64,000 nt of DNA from Streptomyces macrolidinus (GCF_023887685.1 NZ_JAMWMR010000007.1:186001-250000); one strand, 5' to 3'; shown: positions 44,474-53,500, counted from the first letter of the stretch. Numbers and translations are program-made. The notes: generated by a model from the letters alone, not told the origin.

Positions 44474-45454
44474 TCAGAGCGTCGCCAGCGCGGCCTTGCG
44501 GAACTTCATGAACCGGCTCTGCCAGTTGCCCAGGTACTGCCACGAGGACTCGGAGGCCATCGAGCCCAGGGCGGCGAAGTGCCGGGCGGCGTCCTCGAGA
44601 TGGCCGCCGAGCGAGAAGGCGAGGGCGAAGGTGCTGTGGCCGGTGATCCAGTGCCAGTCCTGGCGGTAGGCCGAGTGCAGCACGGAGACCAGGGCGGCGT
44701 GGCGCAGGTCGTCACGGACGGGTACGCCGTGCATGTACGCCGTCGCCTCGCTGTCCTCCAGCTCCAGCCAGTGCTCGATATGGGCCTCGGCGACCAGGAT
44801 CCCGGCGTGCGAGCCGTCCGGCGCGGAGGCCGCGCACTCCTGGGCGAAGCCGTGCGCGGCCTCCCAGGAACCGCCCCACTTGGGGCACACCTGCTGGAGC
44901 AACTGCGTCTGCGCGCTGAAGTGGTGGGGGTGATGGGCGGACAGCCGGTCGTAGCGGCGCCGGGCCTCGGACTGCCCCAGTTGCAGACCGCGGGCGAGGG
45001 TGATGCGGGACGTCCAGGCGGGGGCGTACGCGGGCTGCTCCGCGCAGACCTCGATCAGCAACTGCTCGGCCTTGCGCAGCCAGGAGTGGAACCGGTCGAA
45101 CTGGTCCCGCGAGACGTGCTCGGCACGGGCACCACTGCGGATCTCCCAGCCGATGCGGATGTACCGCTCGGCCAGCAGCGTGCGCGCCAGCGGGTCGCCG
45201 GGCAGGGCCGCCACGGCCTTCTCCAGGTAGGTCTCGGTCCCGGCGATGCCGCCGAACGCGCCGACGGCGACGGAGGTCTTGTCGACGGAGTCGAGCCCGG
45301 CGAAGAAGTCCTGGGTGGCCGCCCAGTCACCGGCCCGGGCCGCGGTGCGCAGCGGGGCGAGTCCGGGATGCGCGTCGAACGGGTCGGTCACCAGCGCCGA
45401 GGCCCGCTCGGCTCTGCCCCCGTCGCCCTCTCCGCCGCCGCTGCTCCTGCTCAT
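44474..45454 (-). CDS. TPR-like alpha-helical protein, operon partner of the M16 gene
   Basis: 326 aa from ATG 45454 (MSRSSGGGEGDGG), after AAGGGGG at 8 nt. From ~50 on it is all helical with tetratricopeptide-like periodicity (LRTAARAGDWAATQDFFAGL; YLEKAVAALPGDPLARTLLA; HWITGHSTFALAFSLGGHLE). No enzyme motif. Probably a scaffold or adaptor for the downstream peptidase; this is inference from the operon only. Confidence 0.75.
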   Translation of the reverse strand: MSRSSGGGEGDGGRAERASALVTDPFDAHPGLAPLRTAARAGDWAATQDFFAGLDSVDKTSVAVGAFGGIAGTETYLEKAVAALPGDPLARTLLAERYIRIGWEIRSGARAEHVSRDQFDRFHSWLRKAEQLLIEVCAEQPAYAPAWTSRITLARGLQLGQSEARRRYDRLSAHHPHHFSAQTQLLQQVCPKWGGSWEAAHGFAQECAASAPDGSHAGILVAEAHIEHWLELEDSEATAYMHGVPVRDDLRHAALVSVLHSAYRQDWHWITGHSTFALAFSLGGHLEDAARHFAALGSMASESSWQYLGNWQSRFMKFRKAALATL

Positions 45455-45627
45455 GGCTCCGCCCCCTTGGCGTATCGAATGTGTGCCGACCGCAGCACGC
45501 GCCGACTGACCCCCAGGGCGCGCGATGTGATCCACAGGTGCACGAACGGGCGCGAATGTGAACCGCCGGTGTGCACGGTGTGATCGAGTCTGCGCAGGTT
45601 AGCAGGGGTGTCCGACATGAGGTGACC

Positions 45628-45744
45628 GGATTTCAGGTGGCTGGATTTCAGGTGACGGTGAGAGGGCACTCGACGAACTCACCGAACTCACCGAACCGGC
45701 CGAACTCACCGCCGTCCGAGCCGACCTCCGAGGCGACCTCCGAG
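45628..45744. repeat. Three short tandem repeat runs
   Basis: GGATTTCAGGTG twice at a 15-bp step (45628, 45643), GAACTCACC-type 9-mers four times (45675-45710), and CGACCTCCGAG twice at a 12-bp step (45722, 45734). All periods are multiples of three, and an open frame 45571-45756 reads NSPNSPNRPNS and SEPTSEATSEP across them. No convincing gene; the rest of the 395-bp gap 45455-45849 holds only a TGTATACA palindrome (45792-45799). Confidence 0.65.
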
Positions 45745-45849
45745 CCCGACCGATGAATTCCCGTCCCAACTCCGGTCATTGCTACGTACGTTGTATACAG
45801 GCCGCACCGACGACCGTACGAACGCAGCCGCCAGGAAGGACCACCCGTC

Positions 45850-46062
45850 ATGACCGCACCCGCCAACGGCCCCGCCAGCTACTTCCCCTCCATCGAGAAG
45901 AAGTACGGCCGCCCGATCGCCGAGTGGACGGACCTCATCCGCTCCTCGCCGCTGACCAAGCACATGGAACTGGTCAACTGGCTCAAGTCCGAGCACGGCC
46001 TGGGCCACGGCCACGCCAACGCCCTGGTGGCGCACACCCTCGCGGAGAACAGCGGCAAGTAG
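45850..46062 (+). CDS. Small DUF4287-type protein
   Basis: 70 aa. SYFPSIEKKYGRPIAEWTDL followed by ...HMELVNWLKSEHGLGHGHAN matches the DUF4287 pattern as I know it. Cytosolic, function unknown. AGGAAGGA site. The ATG lies 42 nt before acpS's control region. Confidence 0.85.
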   Translation: MTAPANGPASYFPSIEKKYGRPIAEWTDLIRSSPLTKHMELVNWLKSEHGLGHGHANALVAHTLAENSGK

Positions 46063-46091
46063 GGCAACCGGGCGAGGCGCCGGGCGGATCG

Positions 46092-46097
46092 TAGAGT
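46092..46097 (+). promoter_or_regulatory. acpS -10 box, probably leaderless
   Basis: TAGAGT, then 6 nt (GCCCGG), then the ATG of acpS. No ribosome site. Confidence 0.6.
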
Positions 46098-46103
46098 GCC
46101 CGG

Positions 46104-46475
46104 ATGAGCATCATCGGAGTCGGTATCGACGTGGCCGAGATCGATCGGTTCCGGGCCGCGCTGGAGCGTACCCCGGGGCTGGTCGAACGGCTCTTCGTGG
46201 AGCGGGAGTTGTCGCTTCCCAGTGGGGAGCGGCGGGGGCTCGCCTCCTTGGCGGCGCGGTTCGCGGCCAAGGAAGCGTTGGCCAAGGCCCTGGGTGCGCC
46301 CAGTGGGCTGCACTGGACGGACGCCGAGGTGTACGTCGAGGACAGCGGGCAGCCGCGGCTGCGTGTGACGGGCACGGTCGCGGCCCGTGCCGCCGAACTC
46401 GGCGTGCGGTCCTGGCATGTGTCCCTCAGTCATGACGCGGGTGTCGCGTCCGCGGTGGTCGTCGCCGAGGGGTAG
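46104..46475 (+). CDS. acpS: Holo-[acyl-carrier-protein] synthase
   Basis: Transfers phosphopantetheine from CoA to carrier proteins; 123 aa. [12 protein letters not shown] holds the metal-binding Asp, and [13 protein letters not shown] holds the second acidic residue. [15 protein letters not shown] closes the fold. Consumes the product of the pathway that coaA begins. Confidence 0.97.
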   Translation: MSIIGVGIDVAEIDRFRAALERTPGLVERLFVERELSLPSGERRGLASLAARFAAKEALAKALGAPSGLHWTDAEVYVEDSGQPRLRVTGTVAARAAELGVRSWHVSLSHDAGVASAVVVAEG

Positions 46476-46518
46476 CGCCTCCGCCGTGCGGCGACAGCGG
46501 TGCGGGAGACTCGGCGGT

Positions 46519-47952
46519 ATGCGTACTGCGTACAGCGTGGAGACGGTGAGGGCGGCCGAGCGGGCGCTCATGGCACGGCTACCGGAAGGCGCGCTGATGC
46601 AGCGCGCAGCCGCCGGACTGGCCGCGACCTGCGCCCAGGTGCTGGGCCGGGTGTACGGCAGCCGGGTGGTGCTGCTGGTCGGCAGCGGGGACAACGGCGG
46701 CGACGCCCTGTACGCGGGGGCGCGGCTCGCCCGGCGCGGGGCCGGCGTCACCGCGCTGCCGCTCACGCCCGACCGCGCGCACCGGGGCGGGCTCGCGGCC
46801 CTGCGGCGCGCCGGTGGCACGGTCGCGGACCCCGCGGTGGCCGCCGAGGAGACGATCCGGCGGGCCGACCTGGTCATGGACGGGATCGTCGGCATCGGTG
46901 GCAAGGGCGGCCTGCGGGCGGACGCCGCACGGCTCGCCGCGCTCGCCGCGCGCTCACGTGCGGCCGTCGTCGCCGTGGACCTGCCGAGCGGGGTGGAGGC
47001 CGACAGCGGGGAGGTACGAGGGGCGGCCGTACGGGCGGACCTCACCGTGACCTTCGGTACGCACAAGCCGGCGCTGCTCGTCGATCCGGCACGCGAGTAC
47101 GCCGGCACCGTACGCCTCGTCGACATCGGGCTCGACCTGCCCGAGGAGGCCGAACTGGAGGCGCTGCAGCACGCGGACGTGGCGGCGCTGCTGCCGCTGC
47201 CGGGCCCGGAGAGCGACAAGTACCGGCGCGGGGTGGTCGGGATCGCCGCCGGGTCGGCCCGCTACCCCGGCGCGGCCGTGCTCGCGGTGTCGGGCGCGCT
47301 GCGGGGCGGGGCCGGGGCCGTGCGGTACGTGGGGCCCGCCGCGAGCGCGGTGATCGCCCGCTTCCCGGAGACCCTCGTGTCCGACAAGGGTCCCGCGAAG
47401 GCCGGGCGGGTGCAGGCATGGGTCGTCGGGCCCGGCGCCGGGGACGAGGCGCGGTCCGTGGCGGAGGTGCTGAAGGCCGAGGTCCCCGTGCTCATCGACG
47501 CGGACGGGCTGCGACTGGCCGACCGGGGCGCCGTACGCCGTCGCTCGGCCCCCACCCTGCTGACCCCGCACGCCGGGGAGGCCGCCGCCCTGCTCGGTAT
47601 CTCGCGCGAGGAGGTCGAGGGCGCCCGGCTCACGGCGGTACGGGAACTGGCGGCGCGCTACGACGCGACCGTGCTGCTCAAGGGCTCGACCACGCTGGTG
47701 GCGGACCCCGGGGGCGGGCCGGTGCGGGTGAACGCGACGGGCACGCCGTGGCTGGCGACCGCGGGCAGCGGCGATGTGCTCTCGGGGCTCTCCGGCTCGC
47801 TGCTCGCGGCCGGCCTCTCGCCCCGGGACGCCGGGAGCACGGCGGCGTATCTGCACGGCCTCGCGGGCCGCTACGCGGCGGACGGCGCGCCCGCGGGGGC
47901 GCACGACGTGGCAGATGCGCTCCCGGAGGCCTGGCGGGACGTACGCGACTGA
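46519..47952 (+). CDS. nnr: Bifunctional NAD(P)H-hydrate epimerase/dehydratase
   Basis: Repairs hydrated NAD(P)H. 477 aa from ATG 46519 (MRTAYSVETVRAAERALMAR); a GGGAG site precedes it. The epimerase domain is ~1-215 (GSGDNGGDALYAG; VDLPSGVEADSG). The ADP-dependent dehydratase domain is ~220-477 (LTPHAGEAAALLG; TAGSGDVLSGLSG). The fused order NnrE-NnrD is the usual actinobacterial form. Confidence 0.96.
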   Translation: MRTAYSVETVRAAERALMARLPEGALMQRAAAGLAATCAQVLGRVYGSRVVLLVGSGDNGGDALYAGARLARRGAGVTALPLTPDRAHRGGLAALRRAGGTVADPAVAAEETIRRADLVMDGIVGIGGKGGLRADAARLAALAARSRAAVVAVDLPSGVEADSGEVRGAAVRADLTVTFGTHKPALLVDPAREYAGTVRLVDIGLDLPEEAELEALQHADVAALLPLPGPESDKYRRGVVGIAAGSARYPGAAVLAVSGALRGGAGAVRYVGPAASAVIARFPETLVSDKGPAKAGRVQAWVVGPGAGDEARSVAEVLKAEVPVLIDADGLRLADRGAVRRRSAPTLLTPHAGEAAALLGISREEVEGARLTAVRELAARYDATVLLKGSTTLVADPGGGPVRVNATGTPWLATAGSGDVLSGLSGSLLAAGLSPRDAGSTAAYLHGLAGRYAADGAPAGAHDVADALPEAWRDVRD

Positions 47953-48055
47953 ACGACCGCCCGCCGGGGCCGCGCGCACGTGTGGCGCCTGCGTACGGGT
48001 GACCCGCGAGCGCGGCGGCTCCGTCGCACCGTCGCGCTCGCGCTTGTCTGATCAC

Positions 48056-48535
48056 ATGATCAGTACACGCATGGCCGGTCGCGGTGCCACGGTCCTCCTC
48101 ACCGTCGCCACCGCCCTCTCCTCGGCCACCACAGTCGCCGCCGCCCCCGACGCCCCGAGGAAGTGCCCCGTACGCGCGTACCGCGTCGCCTGCGTCGACC
48201 TCACGCGCCAGCTCACCTGGGTGCAGAAGGGGGAGAACGTGGTCTACGGCCCCGTCCCGGTCCGCACCGGCGGCCCGGGGTACCGGACCCGTACCGGCTG
48301 GCACAAGATCTTCTGGAAGCACCGGAACCACTGGTCGACGCTCTACGACACCCCCATGCCGTACAGCCAGTTCTTCAGCGGCGGCCAGGCCTTCCACGCC
48401 GTGGACGACGACATCACGAGCGGGGAGGGCTCCTACGGATGTGTGAACATGCGCCCCGCCGACGCCCGCGCGCTGTGGGGGTTCCTGAAGGAGGGCGACC
48501 GCGTGTACGTATGGGGGCGCAAGCCCGGCACCTGA
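48056..48535 (+). CDS. Secreted L,D-transpeptidase-like (YkuD) protein
   Basis: 159 aa with a signal peptide (MISTRMAGRGATVLLTVATA, cleavage near AAA-PDA). The YkuD core has FHAVDDD, with the conserved His, and GSYGCVNM, with the catalytic Cys. The usual SHGC is SYGC here. It is short, without a separate wall-binding domain. Likely cross-links or edits peptidoglycan outside the membrane; it sits just before alr, which supplies D-Ala. Confidence 0.85.
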   Translation: MISTRMAGRGATVLLTVATALSSATTVAAAPDAPRKCPVRAYRVACVDLTRQLTWVQKGENVVYGPVPVRTGGPGYRTRTGWHKIFWKHRNHWSTLYDTPMPYSQFFSGGQAFHAVDDDITSGEGSYGCVNMRPADARALWGFLKEGDRVYVWGRKPGT

Positions 48536-48593
48536 GACCCGAGCGGTACCGGTGCCGGATCACCATCGACCGCTTTTGAGACACTGGGGCGCC

Positions 48594-49757
48594 ATGACAA
48601 GTTCAAAGACAGCACCCTTCCGTGCCCGCGCCGAGATCGACCTGGCGGCCCTTCGAGCGAACGTACGAGCCCTGCGTGCCCGCACGCCGGGCGCGGCCCT
48701 GATGGCCGTGGTCAAGGCGGACGCGTACGGACATGGCGCGGTGCCGTGCGCCCGCGCCGCCCTCGAAGCCGGTGCGCGGTGGCTCGGTACGGCCACGCCC
48801 GAGGAGGCCCTCGCCCTGCGCGAGGCGGGCCTCCCGGGGCGTCTCATGTGCTGGCTCTGGACGCCCGGCGGCCCCTGGCGGCAGGCGATCGAGGCCGATG
48901 TCGACGTGTCCGTGAGCGGCCTGTGGGCCCTCGCGGAGGTGCGCGAGGCGGCAGCCGCCGTGGGCGCGCCCGCCCGCGTCCACCTCAAGGCCGACACCGG
49001 TCTCGGACGGGGCGGATGCCAGCCCGACGACTGGCCCGAACTCGTCGCCGAGGCCCTGCGCGCCCAGGCGGACGGCCTGCTCACCGTGGTGGGCCTGTGG
49101 TCGCACTTCGCCTGCGCCGACGAGCCCGGCCACCCCTCGATCCAGGCCCAGCTCACCCGCTTCCGCGAGATGGTGGCGTACGCCGAGGCGCAGGGCGTGC
49201 AGCCCGAGGTGCGCCACATCGCCAACTCGCCCGCCGCGCTCACCCTGCCCGAGGCCCACTTCGACCTCGTCCGTACGGGCATCGCGATGTACGGCATCTC
49301 GCCGAGCCCCGACCTCGGCACCCCGGCCGACCTCGGGCTGCGCCCGGTGATGGCGCTCAAGGCCTCGCTCGCCCTGGTGAAGCAGGTCCCCGGCGGCCAC
49401 GGCATCAGCTACGGGCACCTCTACACCACCCCCGGCACCACCACCCTCGGCCTGGTCCCCGTCGGCTACGGCGACGGCATCCCGCGCCATGCCTCCGGGG
49501 CGGGCCCGGTCCTGGTCGACGGCAAGCCGCGTACGGTCGCGGGCCGGATCGCCATGGACCAGTTCGTGGTGGACCTGGGCGGCGACGAGCCGGCGCCGGG
49601 CGCGGAGGCCGTCCTCTTCGGCTCCGGCGACCACGGCGAGCCCACCGCCGAGGACTGGGCGCAGGCGGCCGGGACGATTGCATACGAAATCGTGACCCGG
49701 ATCGGCACCCGCATCCCGCGCGTCTACGTGAAGGTGGATACCGAACACGAGGGCTGA
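48594..49757 (+). CDS. alr: Alanine racemase
   Basis: PLP enzyme making D-alanine for peptidoglycan. 387 aa from ATG 48594 (MTSSKTAPFRARAEIDLAAL). Lys41 in VVKADAYGHGA binds PLP, and the Tyr in GISYGHLY is the second catalytic residue. The reading frame extends 14 codons upstream but without a ribosome site. GACACT lies 8 nt before the ATG, so a leaderless mRNA is possible. Confidence 0.97.
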   Translation: MTSSKTAPFRARAEIDLAALRANVRALRARTPGAALMAVVKADAYGHGAVPCARAALEAGARWLGTATPEEALALREAGLPGRLMCWLWTPGGPWRQAIEADVDVSVSGLWALAEVREAAAAVGAPARVHLKADTGLGRGGCQPDDWPELVAEALRAQADGLLTVVGLWSHFACADEPGHPSIQAQLTRFREMVAYAEAQGVQPEVRHIANSPAALTLPEAHFDLVRTGIAMYGISPSPDLGTPADLGLRPVMALKASLALVKQVPGGHGISYGHLYTTPGTTTLGLVPVGYGDGIPRHASGAGPVLVDGKPRTVAGRIAMDQFVVDLGGDEPAPGAEAVLFGSGDHGEPTAEDWAQAAGTIAYEIVTRIGTRIPRVYVKVDTEHEG

Positions 49758-49778
49758 CCCGTCCGGGTGAATCCGGCA

Positions 49779-49837
49779 GGGGCCTGTTCCGAGGTGTCCG
49801 TCGTCCGCGCGACGACGGACACCTCGGAACAGGCCCC
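49779..49837. terminator. Perfect 27-bp inverted repeat after alr
   Basis: Arms 49779-49805 and 49811-49837 are exact complements with a CGCGC loop, 21 bp after alr and 44 bp before the start of the next gene. It is the longest perfect hairpin in the window. Likely a strong terminator. Confidence 0.88.
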
Positions 49838-49881
49838 GGGTCATGAGCAGAACGAGCGGAGCTCTCGGGGAGGAGCGGGAC

Positions 49882-51099
49882 GTGAGCGAGAGCAGCGCCG
49901 GGGCCGTGGAGGCCGTCGCGGGCGAGGCCGCCTCCGCCGCCGGGAACTGGCGCGTCGCCGGTCTCGCGGGCGCGGCGCTGGGCATGGTCGCGGCGGGAGC
50001 CGCCGCGGGTGTGGCCATGGAACGGCTGACGGTCGGCCGCAGCATGCGCCGCAAGGCCCGGCTCGTCCTCGACTCGGCGGGCCCCTACGGCGGGCTGCGC
50101 GGCACCCCCGGCAAGGCGTACGCGGACGACGGGACCGAGCTGTACTACGAGGTGGACGACGTCGAGCCGGAAGGCGGCTCGGCACCGCGCCGCCGCCGGC
50201 TCTTCGGCCGCAAGGCCCCGGCCCCGGTCACCGTCGTCTTCAGCCACGGCTACTGCCTCAACCAGGACTCCTGGCACTTCCAGCGGGCCGCGTTGCGCGG
50301 TGTCGTACGGACGGTGCACTGGGACCAGCGCAGCCATGGTCGCTCCGGGCGCGGCAAGGCGCAGGCCGACGGCACGCCCGTCTCCATCGACCAGCTCGGA
50401 CGCGATCTCAAGGCCGTGATCGACGCGGCCGTGCCCGAAGGGCCGATCGTGCTCGCCGGACACTCCATGGGCGGCATGACGGTCATGGCACTGGCGGACC
50501 AGTTCCCCGAGCTGATCCGCGAGCGGGTCGTCGGCGTCGCCCTCGTCGGGACGTCCTCCGGGCGGCTCGGCGAGGTCAACTTCGGGCTGCCCATGGCGGG
50601 CGTCAACGCGATACGGCGCATCCTGCCCGGCGTGCTGAAGGCGCTGGGGCAGCAGGTCGCGCTCGTGGAGAGGGGGCGCCGGGCCACCGCCGACCTGTTC
50701 GCGGGGCTCATCAAGTGGTACTCGTTCGCGTCACGGGACGTCGATCCGGCCATCGCCCGGTTCGCCGAGCGGATGATCGAGGGCACCCCGATCGATGTCG
50801 TCGCCGAGTTCTACCCGGCGTTCGACGACCACGACAAGACCGCGGCGCTCGCCCACTTCGCCGATCTCCCGGTCCTCGTCCTGGCCGGTGTCCAGGACCT
50901 GGTCACGCCGAGCGAGCACAGCGAGGCGATCGCCGATCTGCTGCCCGACGCCGAGCTGGTGCTCGTGCCCGACGGGGGGCACCTCGTCATGCTGGAACAC
51001 CCCGAGGCCGTGACCGACCGCCTCGCCGATCTGCTCGCCCGTACGGGAGCGGTGCCCGCCCCGGCTACCGTTGATGGCTGTGGCTCCGCCTTCTCCTGA
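49882..51099 (+). CDS. Alpha/beta hydrolase with N-terminal membrane span
   Basis: 405 aa from GTG 49882, chosen over ATG 49843 because GGGGAGGAG stands 8 nt before it. Residues ~23-45 (WRVAGLAGAALGMVAAGAAA) form a span. The nucleophile elbow is GHSMGG, with Asp in LAGVQDLVTP and His in PDGGHLVML. Ester or lactone hydrolase type; substrate unknown. Its place between alr and tsaE is common in streptomycetes. Confidence 0.88.
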   Translation: MSESSAGAVEAVAGEAASAAGNWRVAGLAGAALGMVAAGAAAGVAMERLTVGRSMRRKARLVLDSAGPYGGLRGTPGKAYADDGTELYYEVDDVEPEGGSAPRRRRLFGRKAPAPVTVVFSHGYCLNQDSWHFQRAALRGVVRTVHWDQRSHGRSGRGKAQADGTPVSIDQLGRDLKAVIDAAVPEGPIVLAGHSMGGMTVMALADQFPELIRERVVGVALVGTSSGRLGEVNFGLPMAGVNAIRRILPGVLKALGQQVALVERGRRATADLFAGLIKWYSFASRDVDPAIARFAERMIEGTPIDVVAEFYPAFDDHDKTAALAHFADLPVLVLAGVQDLVTPSEHSEAIADLLPDAELVLVPDGGHLVMLEHPEAVTDRLADLLARTGAVPAPATVDGCGSAFS

Positions 51100-51190
51100 G
51101 GTGAGGTGGCGTCCCGTCTCCGGCCGCGGTCCGGCCCGGACCGATCCCCTGGCGGGGGCGTAACAAGCGCACGACTCCGAGTGAGTGACG

Positions 51191-51715
51191 ATGGAAGAAC
51201 TCGCAACACCGCACACCCCGGCACCCGACGGCGTCACCGTCCGGCTCACCATCACCTCCCCCGAACAGATGCGGGAGCTGGGGCGCCGGCTCGCCGAGCT
51301 GCTGCGCGCCGGCGACCTCGTGATGCTCAACGGCGAGCTGGGCGCGGGCAAGACCACCCTGACCCGCGGGCTCGGCGAAGGGCTCGGGGTGCGGGGCGCG
51401 GTCACCTCCCCGACCTTCGTGATCGCCCGGGTGCACCCGTCCCTCGATGACGGCCCGCCGTTGGTCCATGTGGACGCCTACCGGCTGGGCGGCGGCCTCG
51501 ACGAGATGGAGGACCTCGATCTCGATGTCTCGCTGCCGGAGTCCGTGGTCGTCGTGGAGTGGGGCGAGGGCAAGGTCGAGGAGCTGACGGACGACCGGCT
51601 CCACGTGGTCATCCACCGCGCGGTCGGCGACACCACGGACGAAGTGCGCCTTGTCACCTTCACGGGCATCGGACGCCGCTGGGCGAACGTCGACCTGGGC
51701 GTGCTGTCGGCCTGA
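51191..51715 (+). CDS. tsaE: tRNA t6A threonylcarbamoyltransferase ATPase subunit
   Basis: 174 aa. Walker A GELGAGKTTLTRGLGEGLGV (48-), then TSPTFVIARVH and HVDAYRLGG, which are TsaE signatures. It works with TsaB and TsaD, encoded 1.1 kb downstream, to install t6A at tRNA position 37. A GTG 6 nt upstream is a possible alternative start. Confidence 0.95.
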   Translation: MEELATPHTPAPDGVTVRLTITSPEQMRELGRRLAELLRAGDLVMLNGELGAGKTTLTRGLGEGLGVRGAVTSPTFVIARVHPSLDDGPPLVHVDAYRLGGGLDEMEDLDLDVSLPESVVVVEWGEGKVEELTDDRLHVVIHRAVGDTTDEVRLVTFTGIGRRWANVDLGVLSA

Positions 51716-51903
51716 GCCGGGCCTGAGGTGCCGCGATCGGCGGGCTTTCGGACGTACCGCCGGGGCGTGCGCTCGTCCGCCGAACGTTCCGACAAGGTGT
51801 CGGCATGATGTTGCATCGCGGGTGCCGGGCGTGGTCACATGGATGTCAGTCCGTGGTCAGGTCTACCTAACCGCGCCGGCCCTCGTGTCTCCAGGAGGCG
51901 TCC

Positions 51904-52098
51904 ATGCCGGCTTCAGAACGAGACGAGACGCGACCGCGCGTGGCGGCCGGAGCCGCCGGGGTGTCGATGCGGGACCTGCTGGCGTCGTGCGCCGCGGCGA
52001 AGCTGGTCTCGACCCCGCCGCGGGACCCCGAGCCCGAGACTCCCCGAGCCACGTCCCCGGCCGCGCCGGCCACCGAGGAGCACCGCAGAGCCGCGTAG
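51904..52098 (+). CDS. Small conserved-looking protein, unknown
   Basis: 64 aa. A strong AGGAGG site stands 7 nt before the ATG. The central VSMRDLLASCAAAKLVSTPP looks structured and the Pro/Glu/Ala tail disordered. No family recognised. The good ribosome site and isolated position in a 395-bp gap between tsaE and a minus-strand gene argue that it is real. Confidence 0.6.
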   Translation: MPASERDETRPRVAAGAAGVSMRDLLASCAAAKLVSTPPRDPEPETPRATSPAAPATEEHRRAA

Positions 52099-52110
52099 GG
52101 CGCAGTCGCG

Positions 52111-52665
52111 TCAGGGGACGACGACGACCTTCTCCCCGTCCTTCGTGAACTCCCACAGCGCGGTGCCGTCCGCCCGGGACTCGCGGATCCCGCCCAGCTT
52201 CTTCGAGGCGTCGGGCGCGCTCGTCGACCCGTCGATCGCCGCGCTGAAGCCGATCACCGCGGGCTGCAGCGTGAACACCACGATGTGCTCCACCTGGACA
52301 CCGTCCGAACCGGTCCCGGAAGGGCGCTTGGACGTCACCTGGTACGTGCCCGGCGCCGGATCCACCGTCCCCGGCGTGACCTCGAACGTGCGCCGGACCT
52401 TGCCGTCCGCGCCCACCAGCCACACCCGGTCGTCCCCCAGCGCGTACACCACCCGCTCGCCGGTGCCGGAGTCGCCGGGCAGCGCCGCCGGAACGTTCTT
52501 CTTGTCCTCGGGCGCCTTCGGCACGGTGGGCTTCGGTGACGTCTTCACCCGCGGCTTGCCCAGGGAGTCGGGCACGCTGGCCGACGCCTGGTAGGCGAGG
52601 AATCCGACCGCGGCGATGGCCGCCGCGGTGAGCCCGGCCACGAATCCCGAGCTGCCCCTAGCCAC
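52111..52665 (-). CDS. Membrane-anchored or secreted protein, unknown
   Basis: 184 aa from GTG 52665 (MARGSSGFVAG), after GAGGTGGGG. One N-terminal span (FVAGLTAAAIAAVGFLAYQA), a Lys/Pro-rich linker, then a beta-rich outer domain (VVYALGDDRVWLVGADGKVR; EHIVVFTLQPAVIGFSAAID). No catalytic motif seen. Divergent from tsaB. Confidence 0.78.
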   Translation of the reverse strand: MARGSSGFVAGLTAAAIAAVGFLAYQASASVPDSLGKPRVKTSPKPTVPKAPEDKKNVPAALPGDSGTGERVVYALGDDRVWLVGADGKVRRTFEVTPGTVDPAPGTYQVTSKRPSGTGSDGVQVEHIVVFTLQPAVIGFSAAIDGSTSAPDASKKLGGIRESRADGTALWEFTKDGEKVVVVP

Positions 52666-52834
52666 CCTGTGCCCCACCTCTCGGCCCCGCGCGGACGGCC
52701 TCGCGCCGCACGCGGACGTACTCGTAGCTGTATGCGTCTCGTACGACGTACTGATTCCGCCGTACACCTTCGGTGTGACGTTAGCAGCAGGGGTGGACCG
52801 TGCCGGGGCGGCCGTGTGGCGGGCGCGAGCGCCG

Positions 52835-52840
52835 TAGGCT
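52835..52840 (+). promoter_or_regulatory. tsaB -10 box, probably leaderless
   Basis: TAGGCT then 6 nt (GTTTGC) then the GTG start of tsaB. Same hexamer as at glmS. Confidence 0.6.
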
Positions 52841-52846
52841 GTTTGC

Positions 52847-53500
52847 GTGCTCTTGCTCGCTCTGGATACCGCCACCCCCGCCGTCACCGTCGCGCTGCAC
52901 GACGGCACGTCCGTCGTCGCCTCCTCGAGTCAGGTGGACGCGCGCCGGCACGGGGAACTCCTGCTGCCCGCCGTCGACCGGGTCCTCGCCGAGGCGGGCA
53001 CCCGGCTCGACGCCGTCACGGCCGTCGCCGTGGGCGTGGGCCCCGGCCCCTACACGGGGCTGCGCGTCGGCCTGATGACCGCCGACGCCTTCGGGCTCGC
53101 CCTCGGTGTGCCCGTGCACGGCCTGTGCACCCTCGACGCCCTCGCGTACGCCTCCGGACTGGACGAGCCCTTCGTCGTGGCCACGGACGCGCGCCGCAAG
53201 GAGGTCTACTGGGCGCGGTACGACAACGCCCGCACCCGGGTCACCGAGCCCGCGGTGGACCGGCCCGCCGAGATCGCCGAGACGGTCGCGGGCCTGCCCG
53301 CCGTCGGTGCCGGGGCGCTGCTCTACCCGGACACGTTCGCACGGGCGCGGGGACCCGAGCATGTCTCGGCGGCGGCGCTCGCGTCCCTCGCGGCGGAGAG
53401 GCTCGGGGCGGGCGAGGAGCTGCCCGCGCCCCGGCCGCTGTATCTGCGCCGCCCGGACGCGCAGGTGCCCAAGAACTACAAGGTGGTCACGCCCAAGTGA
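52847..53500 (+). CDS. tsaB: tRNA t6A complex subunit TsaB
   Basis: 217 aa, ASKHA-fold protein that pairs with TsaD. MLLLALDTATPAVTVALHDG and VGVGPGPYTGLRVGLMTADA are the signatures. The stop overlaps the GTG of rimI (GTGA). Confidence 0.96.
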   Translation: MLLLALDTATPAVTVALHDGTSVVASSSQVDARRHGELLLPAVDRVLAEAGTRLDAVTAVAVGVGPGPYTGLRVGLMTADAFGLALGVPVHGLCTLDALAYASGLDEPFVVATDARRKEVYWARYDNARTRVTEPAVDRPAEIAETVAGLPAVGAGALLYPDTFARARGPEHVSAAALASLAAERLGAGEELPAPRPLYLRRPDAQVPKNYKVVTPK

